Below are positions 41,662-51,290 of a stretch of DNA of 52,168 bases, piece by piece; the first letter of the stretch is position 1; each line of letters begins with the position of its first letter. Made by a program: the position numbers and the translations under genes. A model generated the notes under the pieces. The model was not told the origin of the DNA, ran no database searches, and saw only the letters and a program-made list of their open reading frames with translations. Source of the stretch: Akkermansiaceae bacterium UBA2381 (GTDB taxonomy: Bacteria; Verrucomicrobiota; Verrucomicrobiia; Verrucomicrobiales; DEV007). Location of the stretch: positions 1 to 52,168 of the forward strand of contig DDSV01000038.1 of the NCBI GenBank assembly GCA_002344215.1, written 5' to 3'.

Positions 41662-43047
41662 ATGAAACCCCTCCTTCACCTCCTCGCCATCGCAGCATTC
41701 GCCTGCGGCACGTTCGTCTCTGCCGCTGACCATCAGCCACAACTCAAGATCGCCGAGCCGTGGTCGCCGCATCCGAAGACGACGCCGGTCACCAGCAAGG
41801 AAGGCGATGCGTTTGCGGTGGAGGCCAATGGCACGAGCATGAGCACCGGGGGCTGGCATTGGAGCTATGAGGGCATCGTGCCGGGGCAGACGTATGAGTT
41901 GTCCGTGGATGCCACGCATGACGGCCTGAGCGCGCCGCGTGATGAACTGCGCTGCATCGCCATTTGGGGCAAGGCGGAGGCAAACAAAGAAAGGTTCGTG
42001 GCGATCTGGGACTTTCTCATGCCAGAAATGACAGGCGCGAAGGCTATGCGCTTCACGCGCAAGCTCGTGGCACCGGAGGGAGCGCATCAGCTCGTCATCC
42101 GCTCGACGTTGCGCTGGACTGCGGAGGGCAAGGCCGTGTGGCAGCAGCCCAAAGTCAGCATCGCCCAGACACCGCTGGTGGCGCGTGCGCCGGTGAAGGT
42201 GAGCGTGGTGACGGGAAGGCAATCGCAGCGCACGGGGCTGAAGTTCAAGAGCATCCAGGACAACATCGACTTCTACGGCAAGCTCATCGAGAAGGCCTGC
42301 GAGCGGGATCATCCGCAGCTCGTCGTGCTGCCGGAGGTGGCGCTGCAATTTGGCATCGGAGGCGATGCACTCGATACTGCCGTGCCCGCGCCAGGGCCGG
42401 AGACGGATGCCTTTGCCGCCATCGCGAAGAAGCACCGGGTGCGCATCGCCCTCGGCATGTATGAGCGCAATGGCGATGCGGTGCATAACAGCGTGGTGCT
42501 CATCAGCCCAGGTGGCATCATCGAAGGCCGCTATCGCAAGGTGCATCTCGCCGGGGGTGGTGAGGATTGCTCCGGCATTCTACCCGGCGATGGTTTTCCC
42601 GTTTTCGAGACGGATGTGGCACGCATCGGCTGCAATATCTGCATGGACAGCTCGGTGGCGGAGTCCTCGCGCATGGTTGGGCTCAATGGCGCTGATCTGC
42701 TCCTCATGCCAATCATGGGCGACCACCGCGCCGACCGCTGGACACTGGGGCCGCCGAACTTCAACGAAGACCGCTGGCGCGTGATCATGCGCGCCCACGC
42801 CATCGACAATCAGCTCAGCATGGTGGTGGCGCGGAACAGCACGGTGGGCAGTTGCATCATCAGCCCCAAAGGCGACCTGCTCGCCTGGAACGACGGCGAC
42901 CAGGAGTTCATCTCCGCCCTCGTGCCGCTGGATGAGGACCACCGCATCTGGCAGGGCGGCAGCTTCCGCGACATGAACTGGATGCAACGCCGCCCCGAGC
43001 TTTACACGCCGGAGACGGATGTGAAGAATCTTGGGAACTCGAAGTGA
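41662..43047 (+). CDS. Exported carbon-nitrogen hydrolase (nitrilase superfamily)
   Basis: The 461-residue protein has a signal peptide (MKPLLHLLAIAAFACGTFVSA), an N-terminal beta-sandwich of about 150 residues, and a nitrilase domain (about 175-450). The catalytic triad is visible: Glu in VVLPEVAL, Lys in RYRKVHLAGGGED and Cys in GCNICMDSS. Enzymes of this fold hydrolyse amides or nitriles, or transfer acyl groups. Secreted members with an added sandwich domain are uncommon. It follows the hydrolase by eight bases and precedes the next gene by three. Confidence 0.8.
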   Translation: MKPLLHLLAIAAFACGTFVSAADHQPQLKIAEPWSPHPKTTPVTSKEGDAFAVEANGTSMSTGGWHWSYEGIVPGQTYELSVDATHDGLSAPRDELRCIAIWGKAEANKERFVAIWDFLMPEMTGAKAMRFTRKLVAPEGAHQLVIRSTLRWTAEGKAVWQQPKVSIAQTPLVARAPVKVSVVTGRQSQRTGLKFKSIQDNIDFYGKLIEKACERDHPQLVVLPEVALQFGIGGDALDTAVPAPGPETDAFAAIAKKHRVRIALGMYERNGDAVHNSVVLISPGGIIEGRYRKVHLAGGGEDCSGILPGDGFPVFETDVARIGCNICMDSSVAESSRMVGLNGADLLLMPIMGDHRADRWTLGPPNFNEDRWRVIMRAHAIDNQLSMVVARNSTVGSCIISPKGDLLAWNDGDQEFISALVPLDEDHRIWQGGSFRDMNWMQRRPELYTPETDVKNLGNSK

Positions 43048-43050
43048 ACA

Positions 43051-44217
43051 ATGTCTATGAAACGCCTTATCACACTCCTTGGCGCAGGTTGCCTTTCTGC
43101 GCTCCCTACACTCGCTGCGGCGGAACCGAAAACGGACGATCCCTACCACTTGCAGCCGTCGCCGAATTCCACTCAGGACACGGCGGGCGAGCCGTTCACT
43201 GACAAATTCTCGCCCCAGGCAGCCGCCGCGTATCTCGACTCACGGGCGCATCTGGTGGAGAAAAACTGTTTCGCATGCCACTCGACGTTCACCTACTTGC
43301 CGGGCCGCAGCGTGATTGATCCGCTGGCAGCCGGCGCGATGGAAACGCGAGTGTTGCTGGAGCGTTTCACCGCGAAGTGTCTCGATAAAACGCAGTTGCC
43401 GCAGGTGAAGACCTCTCATGTAAATCAAGTGCGCATCCTCGCGGCGTTGGAACTCGCGCGACACGACGCTGTCACCACGGGCAGGCTCCAACCGCTCACC
43501 CGGCAGGCTCTCGATCACATCTGGACGCTCCAGCTCGCCGACGGCAGTGTGAAGTGGATACACGTCGGCGAGGCGCCGCAGGCGGTGGATGACTACTGGC
43601 CGGTGGGGATGATCGCGCTGGGCGTGGGAAGAGCACCGGAGAATTACGCGCAGACGGACATGGCGAAAGCTGGCCTCGAAAAATTGCGCGGATGGCTGCG
43701 CGCGCATCCGCCGAAGAACTCACACGAGCGCGGCCTCACGCTCATCGCGCAGTCCGCCATTGGCGGGCTGCTCAGTGACGAGGAGAGGCGTCAGCACATC
43801 GAGAAACTGTTTGCCTCACAGCATGAAGACGGCGGCTGGAGTCTCGCCGGGCTGGCCCCGTGGCAGCGACCTGACAAGCAGCCGCTTGATGTGGTTCACA
43901 GCGATGGCTACGGCACCGCTTTCACGGCCTATGTGCTCGCCCTCAGCGGCATCGCTCCTTCCGAGCCGCGGCTGCATCGTGCCATCGAATGGTTGAAGAA
44001 AAACCAGCGGCGCAGCGGCGGATGGTTCACCCCATCGCCCTTCAAGCGCGACAAGATCATCAGCAATACCGCCACCTCCTTCGCCGTGCAGGCGCTCGCC
44101 TTGTGTGGCGAGATCCAACCCCGCACTGTCAGCGCTGAGGAGTTCGCGGTGGCTCACGCTGCTGCCGAAAAATCCGTGCCGCCCAATGTCTATCTCGCAA
44201 CCGATCCAGACCGATGA
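43051..44217 (+). CDS. Exported squalene-cyclase-fold protein with a CxxCH motif
   Basis: The 388-residue protein has a signal peptide (MSMKRLITLLGAGCLSALPTLA; ATG 43057 is also possible) and then alpha-alpha barrel repeats of the prenyltransferase/squalene-cyclase type, marked by QHEDGGWSL, DGYGTAFTAYVLALSG and NQRRSGGWF. Near residue 73 it has NCFACHST, a CxxCH that could bind haem c. No cyclase DxDD motif is present, so terpene cyclisation is unlikely. A haem-linked sensor or electron carrier is possible. It overlaps the next gene by four bases. Confidence 0.65.
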   Translation: MSMKRLITLLGAGCLSALPTLAAAEPKTDDPYHLQPSPNSTQDTAGEPFTDKFSPQAAAAYLDSRAHLVEKNCFACHSTFTYLPGRSVIDPLAAGAMETRVLLERFTAKCLDKTQLPQVKTSHVNQVRILAALELARHDAVTTGRLQPLTRQALDHIWTLQLADGSVKWIHVGEAPQAVDDYWPVGMIALGVGRAPENYAQTDMAKAGLEKLRGWLRAHPPKNSHERGLTLIAQSAIGGLLSDEERRQHIEKLFASQHEDGGWSLAGLAPWQRPDKQPLDVVHSDGYGTAFTAYVLALSGIAPSEPRLHRAIEWLKKNQRRSGGWFTPSPFKRDKIISNTATSFAVQALALCGEIQPRTVSAEEFAVAHAAAEKSVPPNVYLATDPDR

Positions 44218-46139
44218 AGATGCCATTCCTCTGCCTAACCACGCTGATGGCGCTTGCACTCACCGCAAGCGCTGAGGACTCCTTGCCCAAGACCTTGATG
44301 ACGCAGCGCGGCAAGCTGCTGGTCAGCGAGGATTTTGCCAAACCGCTGACACCGTTCACGGGCGTGCCGGTGGGATTCGCCAGTGGCTTCAATGGCTGGC
44401 GCTACAACATCAAGCCAAAGGCCGGCAAGTGGGAGCAGCTCGACGGCGTCTTCAAAGGCGTCGAGCTGGTGGAGAGCCACCATCCCGCCACCGCGTCCTA
44501 CGGCATTCAATACAAAGACGCCATCATCCAATGTGAGGTGAGGCTAGACAACGTGCCCGCCGATGGCCGCCCGCATCGCACGGTGTTTGTGAACGTCACG
44601 GACGCGAAGGACTATGTGTTCCAGTTGAGCGTCGGCACTGGCGGCGTCTTCCTCACGCCATTCGATGCGGCGCGGATCAATCCAGCGAGCAAGCAGCGCG
44701 AACGTGGCATCTCTGCGAAAGCGCTGCTGCCCGTGAAGCTCGATGTCTGGCATACGCTCGTGATCGAGATCAAGGGCGACGAAGCCGTGGGCACACTCGA
44801 TGGCAGGAGCATCACCGTCTCGAATCCCCTCATCGGAGCCGACAAACACAGCGTCATGATCGGCGCGGGAATGCAGGGCAGCTTCCGCAACTTCCGGGTC
44901 TGGGAGGCCTTGCCGAATCCTGAGTGGCCGAAGAACAAGCAGACGCTCGTGGCGGCGAACAAGCCCACGCTTCAAGATTTCTTCAAAGCCGATAAACTCG
45001 GCGAACTCGATACAACCATCGGCAAGGCCGTCTCCGATGGCATGATCGTCGGTGCCTCGCTCTGGGTGGAACGCGAGGGCGAGTCGTATCACAAGGCCTT
45101 CGGCAATCGTGCGCTCAAACCTGCTGTCGAGCCGATGACGGAGGACACGATCTTTGACATGGCCTCCGTGACGAAGGTTGTCGCTACGGCAACGGCGGCG
45201 ATGCTGTGCGTGGAGCGTGGTTTGATCGGCGTGGATGATCTCGTCTCAAAGCACCTGCCTGAGTTCACCGGCGAAGGGCGCGAGAAGATCACCCTCCGGC
45301 ATCTGCTGCTGCACACTTCTGGTTTGCAGGTGAATTTGAATGGAACGAAGCAACCCTACAGCCACACACCGGGGGAAGCCTTCGCGCAGGCGTGTCGCGA
45401 GAAACCATTGTTCGAGCCAGGCAGCGCTTTTTCATACAGCAGCGTGGGCACCATGGTCCTGGGCATGGTGATCGAGCGTGCGACGGGCAGAAAGATCGAC
45501 GAGTTCTGCACCGCCGAAATCTTTCGCCCGCTGAAGATGAACGACACGCAGTTCCGCCCCTCCGGCGAAACACTGAAACGAGTCGCGCCCTCAAGCGCGC
45601 CGCAGCGTGGACTCGTGGATGATACGGTGGCGCGTGAGATGGGCGGAGTGGCGGGTCATGCCTCGCTTTTCACCACCACGGGCGATCTCGCCCGCTTCGC
45701 CCGCATGATGCTCAATGGTGGCGAACTCGACGGCGTGCGCTTGCTGAAACCCGAGACGATCCATCTCATGACCAGCGTGCAGAGCCCGCCTGAGTTGCGC
45801 AACTTCAGCGCTGGAAACCTGCTCGTGCGTCGTGGCCTCGGATGGGACATCGACACGCCTTACCGCGCCGCACCGGATGCGCCCACGCTGAGCACACGGC
45901 ATCGTGGTGCATGGTTCCCCATCGGCGGCTACGGACACACCGGCTGGACCGGGCAGATGCTGTGGATTGATCCGTTCTCGAAGACCTTCGTCATCTTCCT
46001 CTGCAATCGCTACGTCCCTGATACCAAAGACACACGGCCAGCCGTGTATCAAATGCACCACCGCATCTCCACGCTCGCCGCCGAGGCGGTGAAGGGGTTT
46101 GATTTCAAGAACGTGACCGGTGCTCTGCCTGAACGATGA
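44214..46139 (+). CDS. Exported serine hydrolase (class C beta-lactamase family) with N-terminal sandwich domain
   Basis: The 641-residue protein has a signal peptide (MKMPFLCLTTLMALALTASA), a concanavalin-like or DUF1080-like sandwich (about 25-230) and a beta-lactamase/penicillin-binding fold (about 250-630). The SxxK motif is ASVTK, the Tyr motif YSSVG, and the third motif HTGWTG. Such proteins act as esterases, D-amino acid peptidases or amidases. The N-terminal domain may bind carbohydrate. It is coupled at both ends by ATGA overlaps. Confidence 0.82.
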   Translation: MKMPFLCLTTLMALALTASAEDSLPKTLMTQRGKLLVSEDFAKPLTPFTGVPVGFASGFNGWRYNIKPKAGKWEQLDGVFKGVELVESHHPATASYGIQYKDAIIQCEVRLDNVPADGRPHRTVFVNVTDAKDYVFQLSVGTGGVFLTPFDAARINPASKQRERGISAKALLPVKLDVWHTLVIEIKGDEAVGTLDGRSITVSNPLIGADKHSVMIGAGMQGSFRNFRVWEALPNPEWPKNKQTLVAANKPTLQDFFKADKLGELDTTIGKAVSDGMIVGASLWVEREGESYHKAFGNRALKPAVEPMTEDTIFDMASVTKVVATATAAMLCVERGLIGVDDLVSKHLPEFTGEGREKITLRHLLLHTSGLQVNLNGTKQPYSHTPGEAFAQACREKPLFEPGSAFSYSSVGTMVLGMVIERATGRKIDEFCTAEIFRPLKMNDTQFRPSGETLKRVAPSSAPQRGLVDDTVAREMGGVAGHASLFTTTGDLARFARMMLNGGELDGVRLLKPETIHLMTSVQSPPELRNFSAGNLLVRRGLGWDIDTPYRAAPDAPTLSTRHRGAWFPIGGYGHTGWTGQMLWIDPFSKTFVIFLCNRYVPDTKDTRPAVYQMHHRISTLAAEAVKGFDFKNVTGALPER

Positions 46140-47320
46140 ACCCGCGCATCACCAGCATCGACGCCCTGCGAGGGCTGGTGATGTTCATCATGATTTTCGT
46201 CAATGACCTCGCCTCCGCGGGGGCCATCGTGCCGAACTGGATGATGCATTACGAGCTGCGGCACCCGGACGCCAACGGCATGACCTTTGTGGATCTCGTG
46301 TTGCCGGCGTTCCTGTTCATCGTCGGCATGTCCATTCCATTCGCGCTTGGCTCGCGACTCGACAAGGGAGAGCGAACTTGGAAGACGATACTCCATGTCC
46401 TACAGCGAACGGCATCGCTCTTGTTCATCGGCGTGCTGATGGTGAATGGAGAACCCGATGCCGCGAAGCTCGGCTGGTCGCCTGCGCTGTGGCAGGTGTT
46501 GATGTTTGGATCAGCCATCCTTGCATTCGGTTCACTCAAGTGGATGCGGCTGATCGGACTGATGGCGCTGTTGTGGCTCAGCTACATTTGGGTCAATGCG
46601 CAGGGTGAGAAGATACTGATGCTCTCACCCTTCCATCTACGTTCGCAGTGGTGGGGCATCCTTGGGCTCATCGGCTGGGACTACCTGGTCGGGGCCACCG
46701 TGTTCCTTCTGTTCAAGGGAAACCGCACCGCACTGCTCGGCAGCATGGTGTTACTGCTTGGCCTGTTTGCCGCAGATCATGCCGGGGTGTTCGACGGCTG
46801 CTGGCTGACGAAGGTCGTCGGCATTGGTGACACCCTTGGTGCCCAGGGAGCCATCACCGTCGGCGGCGTGCTGCTTGCCTCCATCCTCAGGGCACCGGAA
46901 CTGGACGGCACCGTTGCGCGGGTTCGGTTTGCCCTGCTTTTCATCGGAGCCACCGCGGCAGGTGCCTTGCTGCTGCACGCTGCCTACGGGATCAACAAGA
47001 ATGCTGCCACACCAAGCTACGCTCTCTGGGGCTGCGCCGTGACCGCCGCGCTGTGGCTCGCTCTCTATCTCATCACTGATGTGCGTCGTATTGCTGTTGT
47101 CGGCAAGCCGTTGTCTATCGCGGGGCAGAATGTCCTGCTCGCCTTTTTCTTGTCTGAAGCCATGCCGTTCTTGCTCGAAGTCCTCCATCTTGAGAAATGG
47201 TATCACGCCCTCAGCCAAATCAATCTCTCCTTCGCCATACTGCGTTCAACAGCCTGCGGTATCGCTGTTCTGGGAGTGACTGCCGGCTTGAATAGACTAG
47301 GTTTTCGTCTGCGATTTTGA
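46136..47320 (+). CDS. DUF5009/HGSNAT-like membrane acetyltransferase
   Basis: The 394-residue membrane protein starts with RITSIDALRGLVMFIMIFVN, the hallmark of the COG4299 group related to heparan-alpha-glucosaminide N-acetyltransferase, and has about ten membrane helices (FVDLVLPAFLFIVGMSIPFA, VLLAFFLSEAMPFLLEVLHL). It would acetylate amino sugars across the membrane, by analogy only. It overlaps the beta-lactamase gene by four bases and converges on the restriction-modification gene 75 bases away. Confidence 0.7.
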   Translation: MNPRITSIDALRGLVMFIMIFVNDLASAGAIVPNWMMHYELRHPDANGMTFVDLVLPAFLFIVGMSIPFALGSRLDKGERTWKTILHVLQRTASLLFIGVLMVNGEPDAAKLGWSPALWQVLMFGSAILAFGSLKWMRLIGLMALLWLSYIWVNAQGEKILMLSPFHLRSQWWGILGLIGWDYLVGATVFLLFKGNRTALLGSMVLLLGLFAADHAGVFDGCWLTKVVGIGDTLGAQGAITVGGVLLASILRAPELDGTVARVRFALLFIGATAAGALLLHAAYGINKNAATPSYALWGCAVTAALWLALYLITDVRRIAVVGKPLSIAGQNVLLAFFLSEAMPFLLEVLHLEKWYHALSQINLSFAILRSTACGIAVLGVTAGLNRLGFRLRF

Positions 47321-47394
47321 CGCATCCATTGAGCGTTTGACGATCCCCGAGTCTGCTCCCGGCGATGAAATCGGTCCACTCCCGATACCGGATC

Positions 47395-50300
47395 TCACAA
47401 GCCCAAGCCCCGCAGGGTCTCGACGATGGCTTCGATCTGCTCTTCGCGTTTTTTGTGGGGGCGGCCGAATCGGGCGGAGAGGGCGGCGGGGTCGGGTCCG
47501 GTTTCGGGGAGGAGCGTTCGGATCAGGGCGACCTGGGCAGGGAGTTTGTCGGGCCAGGTGAGAGCCACGGAGACGGGCCTGACGGCACCGATGATCTCCG
47601 CCGAGGGGAGATCGATCTCGGACTGCTCTTCGACGGGGGCGCTCGTGGCAGTGGCGGGGCATTGGTATTCGGGCCGCAGCCAGCGGATCTGGCCGCGCTT
47701 TTCCTCGGCGGCGCGCTCGTGATTGAGGGCGACGAGGCGGGCGAGGATTTCCTCTTCGAAGGCTTCGCGGCACGAGGGATCCGGGAGACCGGCCCAGATC
47801 GTGAGGAGGTTCCCCCAGCCGTAGGCCTGGAGGACGGCTTGGTCGATCTCGTCGTGGATCTGGCGGAGGAGGGTGACGAGGCCGTCGTCGTGGATCTGCT
47901 TTTCCTTGGCGTTGAGGGCCGCGCCGGAGCGGAGTTTTTCGAGGACGTTGTAGATCCCGGTGAGGGTGAGTCCGGGATGGAGCGCCTGCTGCCGCTTGCG
48001 GTGGGCGTCGAGCCGCTCGCCCAGGTCGCGCAAGCGCTCCTTCAAGGGGCCTTCTTCGAGGGCGGGGAAGGGGAAGGTTTCGAAGCAGTCATTGTGATTG
48101 TAAGTTGGATCGTTTCCAACTCCTAGCCACCCCCCTGCACGTGTTGAAAAGATCGTATGAGGCGTGGAAGAAAGAACGCTCAGGTGGAATGGATCCGGTG
48201 AGGCAATCACTACGATTTTACTCTCAGCATGCACTGCGGAATCTAGAAACTGGAAAATCCTAAATTTTGCTGTTCTTGTCGTTGCAATAAATCTTTGAAG
48301 GCCCGCTGTTGCGTTTCTCAGCTCCTGTCCGGAGCGTCGGAATAGCCACCATTTGGAAGCTGTCCTTGCCTCACGATTCGACGTCCGTTCCGGTTCGACG
48401 TTTACCAATATATGATTATAGAGCTCAGGAAAGCCAGAAGCCTGTTCGTGAGATAATCCGTGGAAATCGATCACGTAACGATCACATTTCCCGAGGGTAA
48501 GATCTTTTCCGTTCTGGTAGGGATGAAGTACAAGTCCTAGACGAGGATTTGAAGCCAAAAGGCCTTTTGCGGTTTCATCGTTGATGAGAAATCCTTGGCT
48601 ACCAAGTTCAAATCCCTTTACCGCCACGCCAATGTTTGATTGAAGCTTTTCGATAGAGAGCAAATCCGCCCCCACCTGCAAATTCGCCGCTATCACCCCG
48701 CTGCGACCCAACAGGGTCACCTCGTTCTCTCCACCCTCCTGGGTCACTTCGTTGACGACCTTTTCCAGCAGTCCTTCCTTCTTCCCGCTGGCCGCGACGG
48801 TCATGGCGATGCGCACGGCCGCACCATCCGCCGAATCGACCCAGGGGTGATCGGGGATCGCGTAACTCAAATGCAAAGGCCGTTTCGCATCGGCGAGGAA
48901 GGGCTCGAGGACACGACGGTTGAAGGTCTGGTGGATGGAATTTGTGGTGATGAAACCGAAGCGTTTCACCTTGCCCTTGGCGACGAGTTCGGCGGCCTTG
49001 GCCCACCAGTTCATGACGAAGTCGGCGGACTCGGGCACGCTGCCTTTCCACGCCCGCCGGAGGGCCTCGGTGTAGCCGTCGCCGAGAGCCTCGCGCATCC
49101 GCGAGGCACCAATAAACGGCGGATTACCCACGATGTAATCGGCCTCGGGCCATTCGGCACATTTGGGATTCACGTAGTCGTAGACGACGATGCGGGCGCT
49201 CTCATCAGGCACTTCCTTGCCGGTGACGGGATGGGTCTTGGTGCTGTGGCCGTCCCAGATCTCGACGACGGCTCCGGTCCCGGGATCGCGGCGCGGGATC
49301 TTTTCGTCGTAGGCGAGGACGGCGTCGCGGTTCTCGATCGGTTTGTCCTTGGGCAGGAGCGGTCGGTCGTTCGTGTCGGCCTTGCCGGTGGTGCGACGGT
49401 GCCATTGGAAGTAGCCGATCCAGAGGACGAGCTCGGCGATGCGGGCAGCCTGGGAGCTGAGCTCGATACCGAGAAACTGGCTCGGACGCACCTTGTGTCC
49501 CTCCATCTCGAGGGTCGCGTCGCCACCGAGGGCGGTGAGCACTTCGAGGACTTCGGCCTCGAGCCGCTTCAAAAGTTCGAGGGTGACGTAAAGGAAATTC
49601 GCGGTGCCGCAGGCGGGATCGAGGACGCGGATTTTGCAGAGGCGCTGGTGGTAGTCGGTGACGAGAGCGAGGGCCTCGGTGTCTTTCTTTTTGGCCTCGC
49701 CCCGCCGCTTCGCGGCGGCGGCCCCGGTCTTTTTCGCGGCGTCGTTCTTGCCCTCGGCGAGGAGGGCTTTGGCTCTGGCATCGTCGCGGTCGGACTCTTC
49801 GTCGATGGTGTCGGCCTCGCGGTGGAGGCTGGCGGCGGCGATGCGCACGGCGTCCCATTCCTCGCGCAGGGGATCGATGATGGTGGGTCGCACGAGTCGC
49901 TCGACGTAGGCGCGGGGCGTGTAGTGGGCGCCGAGCTGGTGGCGTGCGCGCGGATCGAGGGCCCGGGTGACGAGGGTGCCGAAGATGGAGGGCTCGACCG
50001 CCGACCAGTCGCTCTCGGCGGCATCGCCGAGCATGGCGAGCTGGGCTTTGGAAAGCGGCAGGGCGGTGGGTTCCTTTTCGAAAAGCCCGCCATTGAACCA
50101 GGCGATCTCGCGGAAGAGCAGGCTCGAGTAGGCGGTGCCGGTCGCCATTTCCTTCCAAAGCTGGCCGATGAGGACGGGAAATCCCTGGGGCGATCCGTCG
50201 AGTTTCCTCAAGAGACCGGCAAAAGCATCCTCGGGGAGCAGGCCGACGTCCTCGGCGAACATGGTGAAGAGGCAGCGCTGGAGGAATCCGGCGATGACGT

Positions 50301-51003
50301 GGGGATCGTGCCCGTCGCTCTCGAGCGACTTGGCGAGGCGGGCGAGACGGTCGGCGATGTCGCGGGTGACCTCGGCGGCTTTTTTCGAAGGATCGAGCGA
50401 ATGGGGATCGGTCCAGACGAGGCGGAGGCGCTCGCGTATCTCGGGACGCCGCAGGTCGGCCAGGGAGATGCGATAGTGGCGCGGATCGGGGAAACGCTCG
50501 TAGTGGCCGCCGGTGCCGGTGAACTCGGCAAAGAGGTCAATGCTGTGGCCGACGTCGCAGACGACGAGGAAGGGCGGACGTCCCTCGCTCGCGGGCAGCG
50601 ACGTGATGTAGGCGCGGGCCTGGTGGAAAGCACGCTCCAGCGCCCGGTCAAAGGCGGCGCTGCCGCGGCGTCCGTGCCCGGCTTTGGCGGCGGGTTTGTC
50701 AGGGCCCAGTTTGTGTGGATCGGGATCGACGGTCGGGTCCGAGGCGCCCTGTTTGGTCTCGAGAACGAAGTGTCCGGCCTTGTAGAGATCAATGAAGCCG
50801 GTCGTGCTCGTGCCGTCGGGCTGTTTGCGGATGACGGCGCGTTCGAAGACGTAGCGGTTTTTCTCCGGATCGGGCGAGGTCGGCTCGGGCCGGGGCACCT
50901 CGAGCAGGTCGCAGAGTTCGGAAAGGAACAGGGCGTAGTTCGCCCGCTCGGCGGCACCGGAATTTTCCCAGCGGGAGATGAAGTGGTCGATCGGGGTGGT
51001 CAC
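47395..51003 (-). CDS. MmeI-like single-chain restriction-modification enzyme (type IIL)
   Basis: The 1202-residue protein has an N-terminal nuclease (Asp72, then Glu82-x-Lys84 in FVLETKQG), a helical spacer, a gamma-class N6-adenine methyltransferase (DPACGTANF at 462-470, NPPF at 627-630), a target-recognition domain (about 780-970) and a C-terminal helical region. In MmeI relatives the same protein cuts and methylates and has one specificity domain. Start GTG 51003 (VTTPIDHF) is chosen since the longer frame is low-complexity. The recognition domain is much less GC-rich than the rest. The gene is intact. Confidence 0.85.
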   Translation of the reverse strand: MTTPIDHFISRWENSGAAERANYALFLSELCDLLEVPRPEPTSPDPEKNRYVFERAVIRKQPDGTSTTGFIDLYKAGHFVLETKQGASDPTVDPDPHKLGPDKPAAKAGHGRRGSAAFDRALERAFHQARAYITSLPASEGRPPFLVVCDVGHSIDLFAEFTGTGGHYERFPDPRHYRISLADLRRPEIRERLRLVWTDPHSLDPSKKAAEVTRDIADRLARLAKSLESDGHDPHVIAGFLQRCLFTMFAEDVGLLPEDAFAGLLRKLDGSPQGFPVLIGQLWKEMATGTAYSSLLFREIAWFNGGLFEKEPTALPLSKAQLAMLGDAAESDWSAVEPSIFGTLVTRALDPRARHQLGAHYTPRAYVERLVRPTIIDPLREEWDAVRIAAASLHREADTIDEESDRDDARAKALLAEGKNDAAKKTGAAAAKRRGEAKKKDTEALALVTDYHQRLCKIRVLDPACGTANFLYVTLELLKRLEAEVLEVLTALGGDATLEMEGHKVRPSQFLGIELSSQAARIAELVLWIGYFQWHRRTTGKADTNDRPLLPKDKPIENRDAVLAYDEKIPRRDPGTGAVVEIWDGHSTKTHPVTGKEVPDESARIVVYDYVNPKCAEWPEADYIVGNPPFIGASRMREALGDGYTEALRRAWKGSVPESADFVMNWWAKAAELVAKGKVKRFGFITTNSIHQTFNRRVLEPFLADAKRPLHLSYAIPDHPWVDSADGAAVRIAMTVAASGKKEGLLEKVVNEVTQEGGENEVTLLGRSGVIAANLQVGADLLSIEKLQSNIGVAVKGFELGSQGFLINDETAKGLLASNPRLGLVLHPYQNGKDLTLGKCDRYVIDFHGLSHEQASGFPELYNHILVNVEPERTSNREARTASKWWLFRRSGQELRNATAGLQRFIATTRTAKFRIFQFLDSAVHAESKIVVIASPDPFHLSVLSSTPHTIFSTRAGGWLGVGNDPTYNHNDCFETFPFPALEEGPLKERLRDLGERLDAHRKRQQALHPGLTLTGIYNVLEKLRSGAALNAKEKQIHDDGLVTLLRQIHDEIDQAVLQAYGWGNLLTIWAGLPDPSCREAFEEEILARLVALNHERAAEEKRGQIRWLRPEYQCPATATSAPVEEQSEIDLPSAEIIGAVRPVSVALTWPDKLPAQVALIRTLLPETGPDPAALSARFGRPHKKREEQIEAIVETLRGLGL

Positions 51004-51155
51004 AAGAAGGGAGAGTAAAAGGGGTGAAGGTGAAAAGTAAAAGGTAAAAGGAGAAGGCGGTGGATGGTCGAGAGAACCGAGTCGGAAAGGTTCAGAGACT
51101 GTGATCCACTCGGTGGGGAGTTTGGGATACACCGCGATGCGGATTGGACGCGAAC

Positions 51156-51287
51156 CTAGAGATCCTGACGGAACTCCACAAGCAATTCGACGGTCTTGGT
51201 CAGACCCCGCACCATCAGGATTTCGAGGTCACGCAGCGCTGCCGGATAGAGGACGCAGGCGTCGAGCAGGACGATCGGGGCGCCCAT
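51156..51287 (-). pseudogene. Truncated PIN-domain toxin remnant
   Basis: From ATG 51287 the frame reads MGAPIVLLDACVLYPAALRD, the typical start of a PIN ribonuclease toxin with its first catalytic Asp. It then changes to unrelated sequence and stops after 43 codons. Three of the four PIN catalytic acids are missing. The gene follows the HTH antitoxin remnant by three bases, which is the arrangement of an HTH/PIN toxin-antitoxin pair. Confidence 0.55.
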
Positions 51288-51290
51288 CCG

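Noticed and set aside
43051..44217. A terpene or hopanoid cyclase.
   Set aside because: The cyclase acid motif DxDD is missing and the protein is exported with a CxxCH.
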